DNA of 64,000 bases, from NCBI GenBank assembly GCA_023653785.1, contig JAMKCH010022367.1, forward strand, positions 23,501-87,500. Reading direction: 5' to 3'. How positions within the stretch are numbered: the first letter of the stretch is position 1; each line of letters opens with the position of its first letter. The position numbers were made by a program, and so were the translations under genes. Below the pieces are notes generated by a model. That model searched no databases. It had not been told where the DNA came from and saw only the letters and a program-made list of their open reading frames with translations. Positions 35,270-46,560 of the stretch are shown here, piece after piece. Source of the stretch: Ophioderma brevispina. Lineage: Eukaryota > Echinodermata > Ophiuroidea > Amphilepidida > Ophiodermatidae.

Positions 35270-37937
35270 CTTCTTTTCCCTTGAGTTTTATGAAATTGAA
35301 AGCAAGTTGTATCGGTATTATGACGATAATTTAGGTTAAGTGTCACTCATATTTACTATTCTTTGAAGACAATTGCCAGCATGTAAACAAACCAAACTTA
35401 TGGGCCATGTGGACAAGTGTTTTCGTTTCAATACCCCCTGTCTTCCATGCGGTGACGTAGGACAACAATGGTTTCGATTCCATGTATGAAAAAAGACGGG
35501 TGCCCCGCCAATAGAAAATTAGCCTTTCGACTGAATGCGCAGTTAGTAAGACCCGAAAGTAGGTTTCACCATGTGCTATGCTACGGAAATTATGCCATTA
35601 GCAGTTATTAAACTTACAAGTTTCCACTTTCTCCAAATTAGCCCTAATTTTAATAGGATGTAACACGCTGTGATGCATACGTACGAGAGCCAGGAGGACG
35701 CCGCTTTCCGACAAAAGGAGTAATAACGTAAGTCAGAGGCTAGAAAGTTAAATTAAACTACACTTTTCCACTTTCTCCAAATTAGGCCCTCTTACTAATC
35801 TTAGAGTGGTGGACGAATAGTAGACGATACGAAAAGCCCACGAGACGCTTTCTCTTACTCTCTCGATTGTGATCATTGTAGTGATTTCATTAACGATCAC
35901 ATGACCGTTTGGTGGACCAACAGCCTCAAAGCCCGTGTTACCCATCCACGCAGCATAGATGAGTGAAAAATACTGAAAACCTGTTTTAATAAGTGACAAA
36001 TTCATCATTGATATGACTCTAAATAAGTACATGCCATTTTAAATCTGTTGAAATTATACTATCTACGAGATACGCATATTAACAATAAATCGCGAGTAGA
36101 TGTAATACAAGTAAAGTCATTGACAAGTGAAAATCAACAACAAAAAAAAATTGTGCCGCGAAACAACTACACCAGGTTTGGCGCCGTATTTTGTTTGACG
36201 ACCACGCTTTTTTTTTATGACGTATCATTACGGCGCGAATCGCTCTCATTGATTGTCGAAGGATTGAAATGATACATCAACGCATAGCTGACTGTTCCAG
36301 CTGCATTGGAATTTCCCGGGGAAAAATTTCAGCAAGTATAATTAAGGCGATCATACGATCATCGACTGATCATCCTATAAACCGTGATAAAAAAGGACTT
36401 TCCAGGGTTGAAAAACATATCACTCCCGTAAAATAAGGCATTTTAAGAAATCGGAAAGGAATGGTTGAAAGATTTAACCTTTTGTGATGACCTTTGATAT
36501 TTGACGATTTTTTCTTTTGGATTACCCCCTCATGGAGTCGCCCACGAAGTACTTTCACGAAAAAGGGACACTCCGTAAATTTGTTTCATTAACTTCACAA
36601 AGGCAAATCTACTGAGAAATGATGCTCTGCTCTCCCCGGTCACGAATTATTCCAGATGACCCAACTAAACAAGCAAATTTAACGTCTAGGATACTCAACC
36701 ACTTTGGCTGCTTACATGGACGAAACAAATTTTGGCTTTTTAGTTCCAGACGCACTGCGAAGGTCGAAGGTGCATAGTAACAACGGACTGATCGATTAAA
36801 AAGCTAGGGACAGTTTCCTTGATAAATCTACCATAACTTTTAGTAAATAGTGTTACTACTTTGAAAGATACTGGAAAGAAGAGAATGGAAAGGCATTGTT
36901 TTTAGCCTCTTCCGTGTATCTAAGTGTCTAATCACACGGCGAAAGCACTAGTCTTGATTCTCTAATTCTTAAACACTGTTTTTGCGCATTTCATTGTTCT
37001 TAGCATGTGGATATGAGACGATATCATACGGCACAGCGCGTACGCGTCAAGGCAAGGCATATGCAACTGCTCGGGCCAATCAAAGTTTGCCATGTATGGA
37101 ACATTTTGTTAATTTTGCCTGTAAAAAAGGAAAAAAATGCAATTCTTAAAGAAAACCTGAAAAAAAGTTCATTTCCATACTAGTTTTTCAGTAGTTTTGT
37201 GACCCATAATACCTTACCGGAAAGGCTGGAATCTCCATTTTCGTCGCAAATACCCTCCCAATTTTTCCACTAATAAACCCCAAGGTAGAGTGCATATCGA
37301 CTGTTCAAGGCGGTGACCGATTTATGGTCCAATGCTTTCATACACTGTGTTCTCCCTCAGATGGAAGCATCGTCTAAACATTTGATACCATTTATTTTGT
37401 CAACCATTTCCCTGGGCCCGTGATAGGCAAATTCTTGGCCTCACACACCAGTGTCTTTAGGGATAAAGAGGACAATTACTAACCTCCCGTCGGCAAACAT
37501 ACTGTGTGGGGAGACGAGTGATATCGGTTTCCGCGGTGAGACCCCTTGGCAGAAATCTAGGGCAGGCTTCCAGTCAGAATTTTTGCTATGTCTCGCTAAC
37601 TTTGAGCAATGGTTTCCAACTTCCTGCGCTAAAACAATGGTAATCGTTCAAGCGAATCGGGGCTAGAAGTGACCCCAAGTCCGGGGAAATATGTCCAGCC
37701 GTTTTGTTCGCAAGATTAAAATTGTGTTCTTAATTGGCCCATAGGTGTGTATGTGTGTTAATTAATGCGGTCGACCGCCTTTGAGACGTTTTTGTTCATA
37801 GCACCAAATCATTCTCATGATAACCAAAATTCAAATTTTGATGGAGTGGGGGACGAGGTTGCTGATTAGAATTGTCTTAAATCACATGCCTGTAAGCCAA
37901 TCATATTGCACCAATGTTCCTCATTTTAATTTCCTTT
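35270..37937. other. Intron sequence, nothing recognised
   Basis: A short direct repeat (TTTCCACTTTCTCCAAATTA) occurs near 35622 and 35766. No MAM exon or transposon protein was seen. Confidence 0.35.
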
Positions 37938-38276
37938 AAAGGGGATGGCCCGATTTAAGGATATGACTTTTTTCATCTTGATAGAGGGGCCTTCACTCCA
38001 AAACCCATCTGTAAGTGTCGCGCCGATATTTTCTGCGAGAGCTAATACGTGATTTTGTAAGCCCCATAAATCCTGTGTAAAAATAATATTGGTCGACCAA
38101 ATGGGTCACATTTTCCGCTCATCACTTCCAAACCAAACATCCTTTGGCGCTCTAAGATTTCACAGGTACATGAGAAAAATAGTAGCTTTCCTATGATACC
38201 ATGTTCACCCACTTCCCGGAAAATCTGGGGCTTCTGGGGACGAGGGTATTAGCGATCGGACACATGCGCCTTTAAA
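37938..38276 (+). repeat. Inverted-repeat element, family M3
   Basis: Begins AAAGGGGATGGCCCGATTTA and ends with CGATCGGACACATGCGCCTT, a degraded form of the right terminus. Same interior order as 17578-17930. Confidence 0.65.
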
Positions 38277-38399
38277 ATTGAAGTAAATCACAGACTTCAA
38301 AAAAGGAATTTTTGTCATTTTGATTATGCCATGATACCATTAAAAGATAGTTATTCTTCTATATATCTGCATGGCAGTTATGCACACCCTCATAATTTA

Positions 38400-39040
38400 T
38401 CAGTATCAATTAAAATATTAAAAGAGAAAATCTCATGTTTGTGCAAGGGGATTTCCCCATATTGATAATCATTGACAATGTCAAATTGGAAAGTTATAAT
38501 AATAAATTAATGTTGTTACAGTATTAAGAGAAAGTGGTCTTTTTCTCTGTAATATTGTCAATGACAATATTAAAAAGAAAATTTTCATCATGTTTGTACA
38601 AGTTTGTTTACATTGATAGCAAATTCAATGACAACGTTGAAATTAAAACCTTTTTCCTGCCTTATTAGTTACTCCTCGTGACAGTATTAATAGAAAAGGT
38701 GGTCTTTTTTTGGTAATATTATCGATGACAATATTGAAAGAGAATATTTCCTTCCCTATTTGTACAGATTTATCTTTATTTTGATATCATACGATTGACA
38801 ATATCAAAATGAAAAGTTTTTTGGCTTATGATTAATTAGTACACCTCTTGATAGTATTAACGGAGAAAAGCCTTTTTGTCTTGCTAATATTATGAATGAC
38901 AATATTAAAAAAAGAAAGTTTTCTTTATGTTTATAAAAGCTAATATTAATATCATATGAATTACTATGTTACAATAGCAAATTTTTCCGCTTTAATTATT
39001 ACACCTTGTGACAGTATTAAAAGTGAAAGTAGTCTTAACA
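38400..39040 (+). repeat. Tandem array of about 170-bp units containing a small palindrome
   Basis: Three to four diverged units, each with TGACAGTATTAA.AG, a GTGGTCTTTTT.T segment, and the palindromic AATATTGTCAATGACAATAT (also as ATTATCGATGACAATATT and ATTATGAATGACAATATT). AT-rich, non-coding. Confidence 0.6.
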
Positions 39041-40099
39041 GGAGTTTTAGTTTAAATTAAAGTAATATGAGAAATCAGGAAAAGTGAATGCCCTATATTT
39101 AAAGGAAACATACATACATAAACCTACTCTTTATATTTTACCATGAATAAAAAAGTGCAAAAGTATCCCACATTCAGTGGTCTATATCGAATCTTCTTTG
39201 ATTTGTACCAAACTCGAGATACTTTGAATATAATTTACTATATTTGACCCCCAAAATCTGGACCCCTCCCGCCCATTTCCATGCCACGTGCAGCAAGTTG
39301 ATTTAGTTATCAATCTTGGGGGTATTCCTTTGAAGGAAATAAAAATGTTTATACCCATCAAGCTTTGGGATCTCGACATGTCAGGTACTTATATCTTGCT
39401 CCCTGGGCAATGTGAATTTTGTATCCTGAATACACGCGTACATGACTTTGTAATTCTGCAAAATGTACAATTTGAGCCTATTTCATAGAATGTAATGGAT
39501 TAGAGCCGACTGTCAATAGCCTAAACGAGTCGAAGTCTGATATGAATGTTAGTAGTATCAGTGAATGTAACTTTTACTGTGAATGTAACTTTTACACTGT
39601 ACATGCAAATTTTCTTTGTACATGCAAGTTATATGCACTGGTGCATGTAATTCTAAAATTGTAATTCTAAGCCCCGAAACCTGGGACCAGATTCATGAAG
39701 CACTCTTAACCAAATTGAAGGTATATATTCATTCTAACAATTTTCAATGATATATTTGATACTATAGCTGAATTTTCAAAATATAAGTGTCACGGAACAA
39801 GGACCTTCAGATTTTTTTGGTAATTTGGTAACCAGAGGCAGATTCTGAAATGATATCTGAAGTAGTGAGTTATGACATATCCCATGAATGCCAGCTCCAG
39901 CTAATACCTAGTTAATACTTAGTCAGAAAGTACCAAAGCCAACAGAAGATTGCATGATCTATGTCCTAACCATTGTGTGTACTTAGGTTTGACTAACACC
40001 ATCTAACTACTTTGAAAATTCTAACATCGCGCCTTGCCTGTATGAAAATAAAGCAGAATTAACAGGATTGCAATTTCTATTTTGTCGTCTCCTTTTCAG

Positions 40100-40370
40100 G
40101 ACACTACGTTTTTATTGAATCTACATTTCCACCACAAGGAGCAGGGAAAATATCCCGCTTGATGTCCGCAATTGTCTTTAAAAGCAGCTCCGTAAACCAT
40201 TGCCTACAATTCTACTATCACATGTATGGACCTCCGAGTCAAAACTCCACTTGTACGTTCGGCAACATGAGGAGGCAATTCCTGAGTTTTCGCACTGGAG
40301 CAGGTCAGGAAATTTGGGGGATGTGTGGCATAAACACATGCTAAACATCACTATCGATGATGGATTCCAG
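40100..40370 (+). pseudogene. Gene B exon, copy 1: middle of MAM domain 1, frameshifted
   Basis: The acceptor ccttttcag (40099) and donor gtaact (40371) are intact. The reading GHYVFIESTFPPQGAGKISRL, then NHCLQFYYHMYG with the third MAM cysteine, is good up to about 40250. The A run in GAGTCAAAACTCC has one A fewer than in copy 2. This shifts the frame so that the continuation (LYVRQHEEAIPEF, then SRSGNLGDVWHKHM) is read in another frame. The length is 271 nt, against 272 in copy 2. The defect may be real or a homopolymer sequencing error. Because the two copies are otherwise alike, this one is treated as non-functional as written. Confidence 0.75.
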
Positions 40371-40530
40371 GTAACTTATTCGTTATTTAGAAAATGTCTG
40401 AACAAGGATATTATAAGCTGGATTGCTAGCCCTTTTTTGTGCAATGCACCATGTAGGGCGATGACATGTTGGCTTTGTGTCACAATATTGCCGTTGGGTG
40501 TACTGTGGGTGTTTTATCGTAGGTTAAAAC

Positions 40531-41067
40531 AATATTAGGACATTTTTTGGAAGAGCGCCCCCAATTTTTCAAAAATTTTGAGATTTTTACACGGTTGCAT
40601 TGGTAACTGGCTAGTAAACTATACCGTGAATGGTTAAGCTCGAAAATGTCTATGTGTCACAAACGAAGGAAATTTGTAATTAGAATAATTATTATCGGGA
40701 TCCCCGATTATAATTCAACGGCTGCTTGAAACGGCCTTCGAATGTGAGATAGCCGGGAAAAAGCGCCATGTACGTGTCTACGCTCATCCATTAGTTGTTA
40801 GATTGGTTCAGGAAGTCAAGTTAGAGGTTATTTTCTCGAGGTGGCGCTATTTCATCATGGACGGACATAAACGTAGCATGTCCAGCACTGTCGTTAAGTC
40901 CAATCTGGGATCCCAATTCTAATTACAAAATCGCTTATTTTATGATAAATACGCATTTTTTAGCATTCTCGTTCGCAGGGATAGTTTCCTAGACAATTAC
41001 CAACGTAACTGTGCAAAAATATCAAATTTTGAAAATGGGGGCGCTCTTCAAAAAATGTGCCAATATT
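40531..41067. repeat. Inverted-repeat element, family M5
   Basis: Left end AATATTAGGACATTTTTTGG followed by AAGAGCGCCCCCAATTTTTC; right end GAAAATGGGGGCGCTCTTCA then AAAAAATGTGCCAATATT. The inverted repeats are about 40 bp and the element is 537 bp long. The second copy, within duplication unit 2, is at 42486-43022. Fragments lie near 27355, 33215-33375 and 60955-61150. Non-coding. Confidence 0.8.
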
Positions 41068-42053
41068 GCTTTAAGTTATAGTGCTTTGAGGTGGAATAGT
41101 GTCCGCTAAGTACCATACATGCGATATGCATCGATAATGCCAAGAATATCGCCTAGGAGCCGAAACTTTCAGCCAAAAGACTCTACCCATTCTGGTTTTG
41201 CGGTTTTTTTTTTGGGGGGGGGGACACGCTGTATTGATCTAGAGTAAGCAAATAACATAACCTGTGACTGCTTTGTGAAATTTGAAGGACCTGAAAAAGA
41301 AAACAGGGTGCCTTTATTTCAATTTGCACACTGCGCTCACAGAGAGGTTGCGTAATCGCTAGACCCGTTGTAGAGGAGGAGCAGAATATCGTAAGGGCCT
41401 TCGTTTTCATAAGGAGTTCGTTTACCTCCCAATACAGAAAAGGTTTGACACATTTGGTAGTTAGTATGGACCCTCTACATCAATGCTAGGTAGGTAGTAC
41501 TCTCAAATTGTGGTATCACTTTTTCAATAGGGGGAAATTTAAGTTTTACACTGTACATGCAAATTTTCTTTGTACATGCAAGTTATATGCACTGGTGCAT
41601 GTAATTCTAAAATTGTAATTCTAAGCCCGAAACCTGGGACCAGATTCATGAAGCACTCTTAACCAAATTGAAGGTATATATTCATTCTAACAATTTTCAA
41701 TGATATATTTGATACTATAGCTGAATTTTCAAAATATAAGTGTCACGGAACAAGGACCTTCAGATTTTTTTGGTGATTTGGTAACCAGAGGCAGATTCTG
41801 AAATGATATCTGAAGTAGTGAGTTATGACATATCCCATGAATGCCAGCTCCAGCTAATACCTAGTTAATACTTAGTCAGAAAGTACCAAAGCCCAACAGA
41901 AGATTGCATGATCTATGTCCTAACCATTGTGTGTACTTAGGTTTGACTAACACCATCTAACTACTTTGAAAATTCTAACATCGCGCCTTGCCTGTATGAA
42001 AATAAAGCAGAATTAACAGGATTGCAATTTCTATTTTGTCGTCTCCTTTTCAG

Positions 42054-42325
42054 GACACTACGTTTTTATTGAATCTACATTTCCACCACAAGGAGCAGGG
42101 AAAATATCCCGCTTGATGTCCGCAATTGTCTTTAAAAGCAGCTCCGTAAACCATTGCCTACAATTCTACTATCACATGTATGGACCTCCGAGTCAAAAAC
42201 TCCACTTGTACGTTCGGCAACATGAGGAGGCAATTCCTGAGTTTTCGCACTGGAGCAGGTCAGGAAATTTGGGGGATGTGTGGCATAAACACATGCTAAA
42301 CATCACTATCGATGATGGATTCCAG
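42054..42325 (+). CDS. Gene B exon, copy 2: middle of MAM domain 1, intact
   Basis: A 272-nt exon, phase 1 in and phase 0 out, with acceptor ccttttcag (42053) and donor gtaact (42326). It continues directly from the DHTFSTRSG end of exon 18264-18437. It encodes GHYVFIESTFP, the ISRLMS strand, the third MAM cysteine in NHCLQFYYHMYG, a LHLYVRQ strand, WSRSGNLGDVWHK, and ends DDGFQ before the C-terminal exon at 44140. These are the expected MAM elements in the right order. Adding both this copy and 40100-40370 to one transcript would break the frame. Confidence 0.87.
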
Positions 42326-42485
42326 GTAACTTATTCGTTATTTAGAAAATGTCTGAACAAGGATATTATAAGCTGGATTGCTAGCCCTTTTTTGTGCAAT
42401 GCACCATGTAGGGCGATGACATGTTGGCTTTGTGTCACAATATTGCCGTTGGGTGTACTGTGGGTGTTTTATCGTAGGTTAAAAC

Positions 42486-43022
42486 AATATTAGGACATTT
42501 TTTGGAAGAGCGCCCCCAATTTTTCAAAAATTTTGAGATTTTTACACGGTTGCATTGGTAACTGGCTAGTAAACTATACCGTGAATGGTTAAGCTCGAAA
42601 ATGTCTATGTGTCACAAACGAAGGAAATTTGTAATTAGAATAATTATTATCGGGATCCCCGATTATAATTCAACGGCTGCTTGAAACGGCCTTCGAATGT
42701 GAGATAGCCGGGAAAAAGCGCCATGTACGTGTCTACGCTCATCCATTAGTTGTTAGATTGGTTCAGGAAGTCAAGTTAGAGGTTATTTTCTCGAGGTGGC
42801 GCTATTTCATCATGGACGGACATAAACGTAGCATGTCCAGCACTGTCGTTAAGTCCAATCTGGGATCCCAATTCTAATTACAAAATCGCTTATTTTATGA
42901 TAAATACGCATTTTTTAGCATTCTCGTTCGCAGGGATAGTTTCCTAGACAATTACCAACGTAACTGTGCAAAAATATCAAATTTTGAAAATGGGGGCGCT
43001 CTTCAAAAAATGTGCCAATATT
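42486..43022. repeat. Family M5 copy carried in duplication unit 2
   Basis: Same ends and interior as 40531-41067, so the element was already in place when the block duplicated. Confidence 0.8.
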
Positions 43023-43499
43023 GCTTTAAGTTATAGTGCTTTGAGGTGGAATAGTGTCCGCTAAGTACCATACATGCGATATGCATCGATAATGCCAAGA
43101 ATATCGCCTAGGAGCCGAAACTTTCAGCCAAAAGACTCTACCCATTCTGGTTTTGCGGTTTTTTTTTTGGGGGGGGGGACACGCTGTATTGATCTAGAGT
43201 AAGCAAATAACATAACCTGTGACTGCTTTGTGAAATTTGAAAGGACCTGAAAAAGAAAACAGGGTGCCTTTATTTCAATTTGCACACTGCGCTCACAGAG
43301 AGGTTGCGTAATCGCTAGACCCGTTGTAGAGGAGGAGCAGAATATCGTAAGGGCCTTCGTTTTCATAAGGAGTTCGTTTACCTCCCAATACAGAAAAGGT
43401 TTGACACATTTGGTAGTTAGTATGGACCCTCTACATCAATGCTAGGTAGGTAGTACTCTCAAATTGTGGTATCACTTTTTCAATAGGGGGAAATTTAAG

Positions 43500-44139
43500 T
43501 TTACACAGGGGTCAAATTTTTAAAATGCCCCAATCATGTTCAAATGTATGCCATATTGGCCATCTAATCATAAGAATTCAAAAAATGTATAGTTTGTACC
43601 ACCTACGACCATTGCTTTTGGAGTTATATGGTAAAAAATGACAAAAATGGTAAAAAGGTCAATTTGTTGATTAAAGTTATGGAAAACTTAAACGTTAGCC
43701 TACAAATTACCTGGACGTATTTACCTCTTATTAATGTCCCAATCTGTTTTTGAGTACGTTATTGTGTAAAAGGGCCTAGATTATCATTCGAGAGCAAATT
43801 GAAGAAATTTCATATTTTGTGAAAATGTGCCAGTGCCGCTTTGTTCTTAATTACAAAAAACTTCTTGAACATCAAGCAATTCAGGTTAGAAAACAATTAT
43901 GGCAAGGATTACCAACATCTCGCAATCGTTAATACCCAAGTTAAAACATCGTCTTTTAGAATGACGCCTGCATGTTGGCATGTCTGAAAAATAAACGACG
44001 ATGAAAATTTTGAAAAATATGTGTAAAGAAAGTAACGTATCTGCATATTTGTACATTTGTGAAGCGTTAATATAACATTTGTATGACGCGTTATGGTGTA
44101 CTAATGTTGCTTAAGCTATGTTTCCCCTCTTTCTTTCAG
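43500..44139. other. Intron before MAM 1 C-terminal exon
   Basis: The first 180 bases continue the F9 arm. The rest is AT-rich with no recognised feature. Confidence 0.45.
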
Positions 44140-44225
44140 GTAATTTTTGAGGCAACTAAAGGATCTAATTTCCACGGTGACATTTCTTTAGATGACATAT
44201 CATAAGTGATGACTACGCGAACAAG
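44140..44225 (+). CDS. Gene B exon: C-terminal strand of MAM domain 1, with a frame defect
   Basis: Acceptor ctttcag (44139), donor gtaagt (44226), 86 nt. It reads VIFEATKGSNFHGDISLDDIS and then meets TAA at 44203-44205. In the frame one base away the sequence goes on as ISDDYANK up to the donor. The following exon enters in phase 0, so an exon one base longer (87 nt) would fit; a single-base deletion near 44200 explains both facts. The usual closing cysteine of the MAM domain is not seen. Either a sequencing indel or real damage. The exon identity itself is clear from VIFEA..GDISLDDI. Confidence 0.7.
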
Positions 44226-44596
44226 GTAAGTACCTAGGATATATTTATATATTTTGAAGCTCCATTGTGTTTTGTGACTTATTGTTCAGTGGACCATATC
44301 GTGAGAACCCCACTCACCAAATGACGGTTTTTCATGCAATAATGCCTAATAAATACCCAATTCTTTATGATAAGAAAATCCAAAGTGGAAAAATATCACT
44401 TTTTTTACTTTTTGGTAAGTTTTATTTATTGGGTCACCAAGAGCAGTGAATATGCATCAGGATCAATTGATTATCCCCTCCTCCCCTCCCCCCCCCCCAC
44501 CCTCAACCGTTTGCAAGGAAACCCTTTACGGGCGGGAAGTAAGTATGTTTGTTCATATGCGTTTTAACAAATGGAAAAAGGCATCAGCCTCTACAG

Positions 44597-44770
44597 CAAG
44601 ACCTACCCGCACCTACCAGTATTGAACCATTTCGTTCGTGTTCAACATGGACATCAGAGAATTTTTGTGTAAACACCCAAGACCCCGATGGTTTAAAATT
44701 GAAATGGCGAGGCAATTCTCTCTGCCTGATATGGGACCCCTTGGTGACCACACACACGGCTCCACGTCAG
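44597..44770 (+). CDS. Gene B exon: N-terminal half of MAM domain 2, with a frame defect
   Basis: Acceptor ctctacag (44596), donor gtaggt (44771), 174 nt. In phase 0 it reads QDLPAPTSIEPFRSC, then TSENFCVNTQDPDG and LKLKWRGNS, giving the first two MAM cysteines and the acidic/Trp run. After about 44718 the expected turn GPLGDHTHGSTSG is found one frame away. To leave in phase 1, as the next exon requires, 175 nt are needed, so one base seems to be missing near 44720. The entering phase 0 differs from other N-terminal MAM exons in this gene, which enter in phase 1. Confidence 0.72.
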
Positions 44771-44854
44771 GTAGGTCTTTTAGTTCACCTCAAAATATTA
44801 CGTGATAAACATTAACCCACTTGCAGATTTGACAAAGGTCTTCTGGAGAGTCGT

Positions 44855-44962
44855 CGAGTGCCAAATTGTGTAAACACGTATTTCAATACGAATAAATCGC
44901 AATCTCATCATAGTGCGCAGTTCACACTCCATAGAAAAACGTTTTACACAATTTGGCACTCG
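44855..44962. repeat. Small inverted-repeat element
   Basis: CGAGTGCCAAATTGTGTAAA at 44855 and TTTACACAATTTGGCACTCG ending at 44962 are perfect inverted repeats of 20 bp or more around about 65 bp. MITE-like, in the intron between the two halves of MAM 2. Confidence 0.75.
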
Positions 44963-45278
44963 CCAGTGGTGGCTGTTTAAGCTGTTCCAAATGTTTGTGG
45001 GACATTGCATTGCAAAAAACAGGGCCAGAAAAACGAAGACACTACCAGTGACATCATTTGTGAAACTATTGATTATATGTCAGTATCATGAATAGATTCA
45101 CACCAGTCACCTGGAATTTTCTATTACTCTCTGAAAAATCAATGGCACCACAAATGATGTCATCACCAACCCAAATATTGAATGTTTTCTGGTCCCTCCT
45201 TGACACAAATCACATCAATTCTATTTGCCTTTTCTTGGCACCTTTAAAAGGCATTTCTTCTTGTGTGATTTTTTAAAG

Positions 45279-45550
45279 GATTCTACATGTTCGCCCCGAA
45301 GGGCCCAGCAAATCAGAACCAAGAACAGCGATCAAGGATTATATCTCCTGTCATCTTAAGAAATACGGCTCATAAGTGTCTTCGCTTTTATTACTTCATG
45401 AATGGAAATAATGTAGGGCAACTGAACGCATACATTCTATTAGACAGCCTCACCCTCCCACTAGTTCCCACTTGGTCTTACAAGAAGAGCCTGGGAAATG
45501 TATGGCAGCCTGGATTTATGGATATACCACCACAGCAAGATAACTATAAG
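45279..45550 (+). CDS. Gene B exon: middle of MAM domain 2
   Basis: Acceptor tttttaaag (45278), donor gtaaaa (45551), 272 nt, phase 1 in and 0 out, the same size as the equivalent exon of MAM 1. It reads GFYMFAPKGPANQ, RSRIISPVIL, the third MAM cysteine in HKCLRFYYFMNGNNVG, LNAYILL, WSYKKSLGNVWQ, and ends DNYK before the final exon. The frame is open throughout. The acceptor has a short pyrimidine run ending in AAAG, slightly unusual but consistent with the phase and the protein. Confidence 0.87.
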
Positions 45551-45644
45551 GTAAAACTTGCGTTTAACTGCGGCCAACTTCTTCACATCGGAAGGTTGAT
45601 TTTTTTAAACCGCTGCATTGCTTATAATATTTGTTATATTTTAG

Positions 45645-45732
45645 GTGGTGTTTGAAGTCATCCGTGGGAAAGACTATGATGGCAGTGTTGCTATTGATGA
45701 CTTAGTTTTGAGCGACAATTTGTGTCCGACAG
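45645..45732 (+). CDS. Gene B exon: C-terminal strand of MAM domain 2
   Basis: Acceptor atattttag (45644), donor gtatga (45733), 88 nt, phase 0 in and 1 out. It reads VVFEVIRGKDYDGSVAIDDL, then VLSDNLCPTG: the full MAM ending with the DD pair and the closing cysteine. It is only 94 bases after the preceding exon and joins in phase to the exon at 48210. Confidence 0.88.
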
Positions 45733-46060
45733 GTATGACAATAATTATAATTTGGTGCAAATACATATTTCATTCGGAATATCTTATTTTTTGGGTGAAT
45801 TGAAAGGCCACTTAGTAATTATTTTTCCCCTAGTCAAAACCACCGATTCTCATCAGGTAAATGCAAGATGTTGAAAATCTGACATGAAACGTACGATTAA
45901 ATTAAAGCTAATTAAGAAAACATACCAGTTTAACATCAAATATAACATAAAGGTTTAAAATGAATCATTTTTACTCACTCTAGTGATTGTTTTAGTCTTA
46001 AGGTAAAAACAAATGCAAAAGATTAAGGAATGACTTGAGTCACTTTGTTACCGTAAAAAA
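45733..46060. other. Intron sequence, nothing recognised
   Basis: AT-rich intron between MAM 2 and the duplicated palindrome; no repeat or exon seen. Confidence 0.4.
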
Positions 46061-46560
46061 TTAAAGCTATTTTTCGTAACCAGTGCGACATTTCTAGAGT
46101 CAAATATCAGCTTAAACTGAGAAAACTGGAGGCGGAGAGTTTTCTTTACAATTCATTACATTGTTATGTAATAGATAAAGGATGAGAAGCACACCGTTAT
46201 GAAAAATAATGGTGTTTTGATAAGGTCTGGCGAGCCTGTTAGACTCCGACCTAGCGGCGAGCCTTTAGGCGAGCCGCTAGGTCGGAGTCTAACAGGTAAG
46301 CCAGACCTTATCAAAATTCCATTATTTTTCATAACGGTGTGCTTTGAATTCTTTATCTTACACATACGTCGTGACAAGAACGAAAATCGATTTTATATAA
46401 TTATTCAGTAAAATTGAGACTATATTTCGTTTTAAATATCTTGAAGCAGCGTTAGGTTTTTTTCTTAATTAAAAACACCAATTGTGCTGTTATGTTCATT
46501 TGTGCAGGAGTCTAACACCAAGGTCTAGTCGATAATAGGTTTACTCTTCTGGAGAGATAA
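46061..46560. repeat. Palindromic element, complete copy
   Basis: 46173-46358 is a long imperfect palindrome. The left arm runs GATAAAG..AGCACACCGTTATG, a TGATAAGGTCTGG segment, CTGTTAGACTCCGACCTAGC; the right arm is its reverse complement, with the centre near 46265. Flanks on both sides belong to the repeated unit, which recurs at 46581-47014. Confidence 0.8.

Larger units (their letters stand above)
39590..41543 (+). repeat. Tandem duplication, unit 1 (contains a MAM exon)
   Basis: From TTTTACACTGTACATGC at 39590 the sequence repeats at 41544 with an offset of 1954-1955 bases and almost complete identity through introns, exon and an M5 element. Unit 1 ends at 41543, and unit 2 runs to about 43499. 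The join lies within a copy of the F9 left arm (AAATTTAAG|TTTTACAC against AAATTTAAGTTTACACAGGG). Confidence 0.9.
41544..43499 (+). repeat. Tandem duplication, unit 2
   Basis: Near-identical to 39590-41543. The differences noticed are single-base indels (for example an extra A in the MAM exon and an extra A near 43240) and a few substitutions. After 43499 the F9 arm continues to about 43680 without a counterpart in unit 1. Confidence 0.9.

Noticed and set aside
38400..39040. CRISPR-like array because of regularly spaced palindromes
   Set aside because: Units are diverged, about 170 bp and AT-rich, without short identical repeats and unique spacers; the DNA is eukaryotic.
40200..40538. Separate small gene starting inside exon copy 1
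   Set aside because: It is the frame after the one-base deletion in the MAM exon, continued into the intron.
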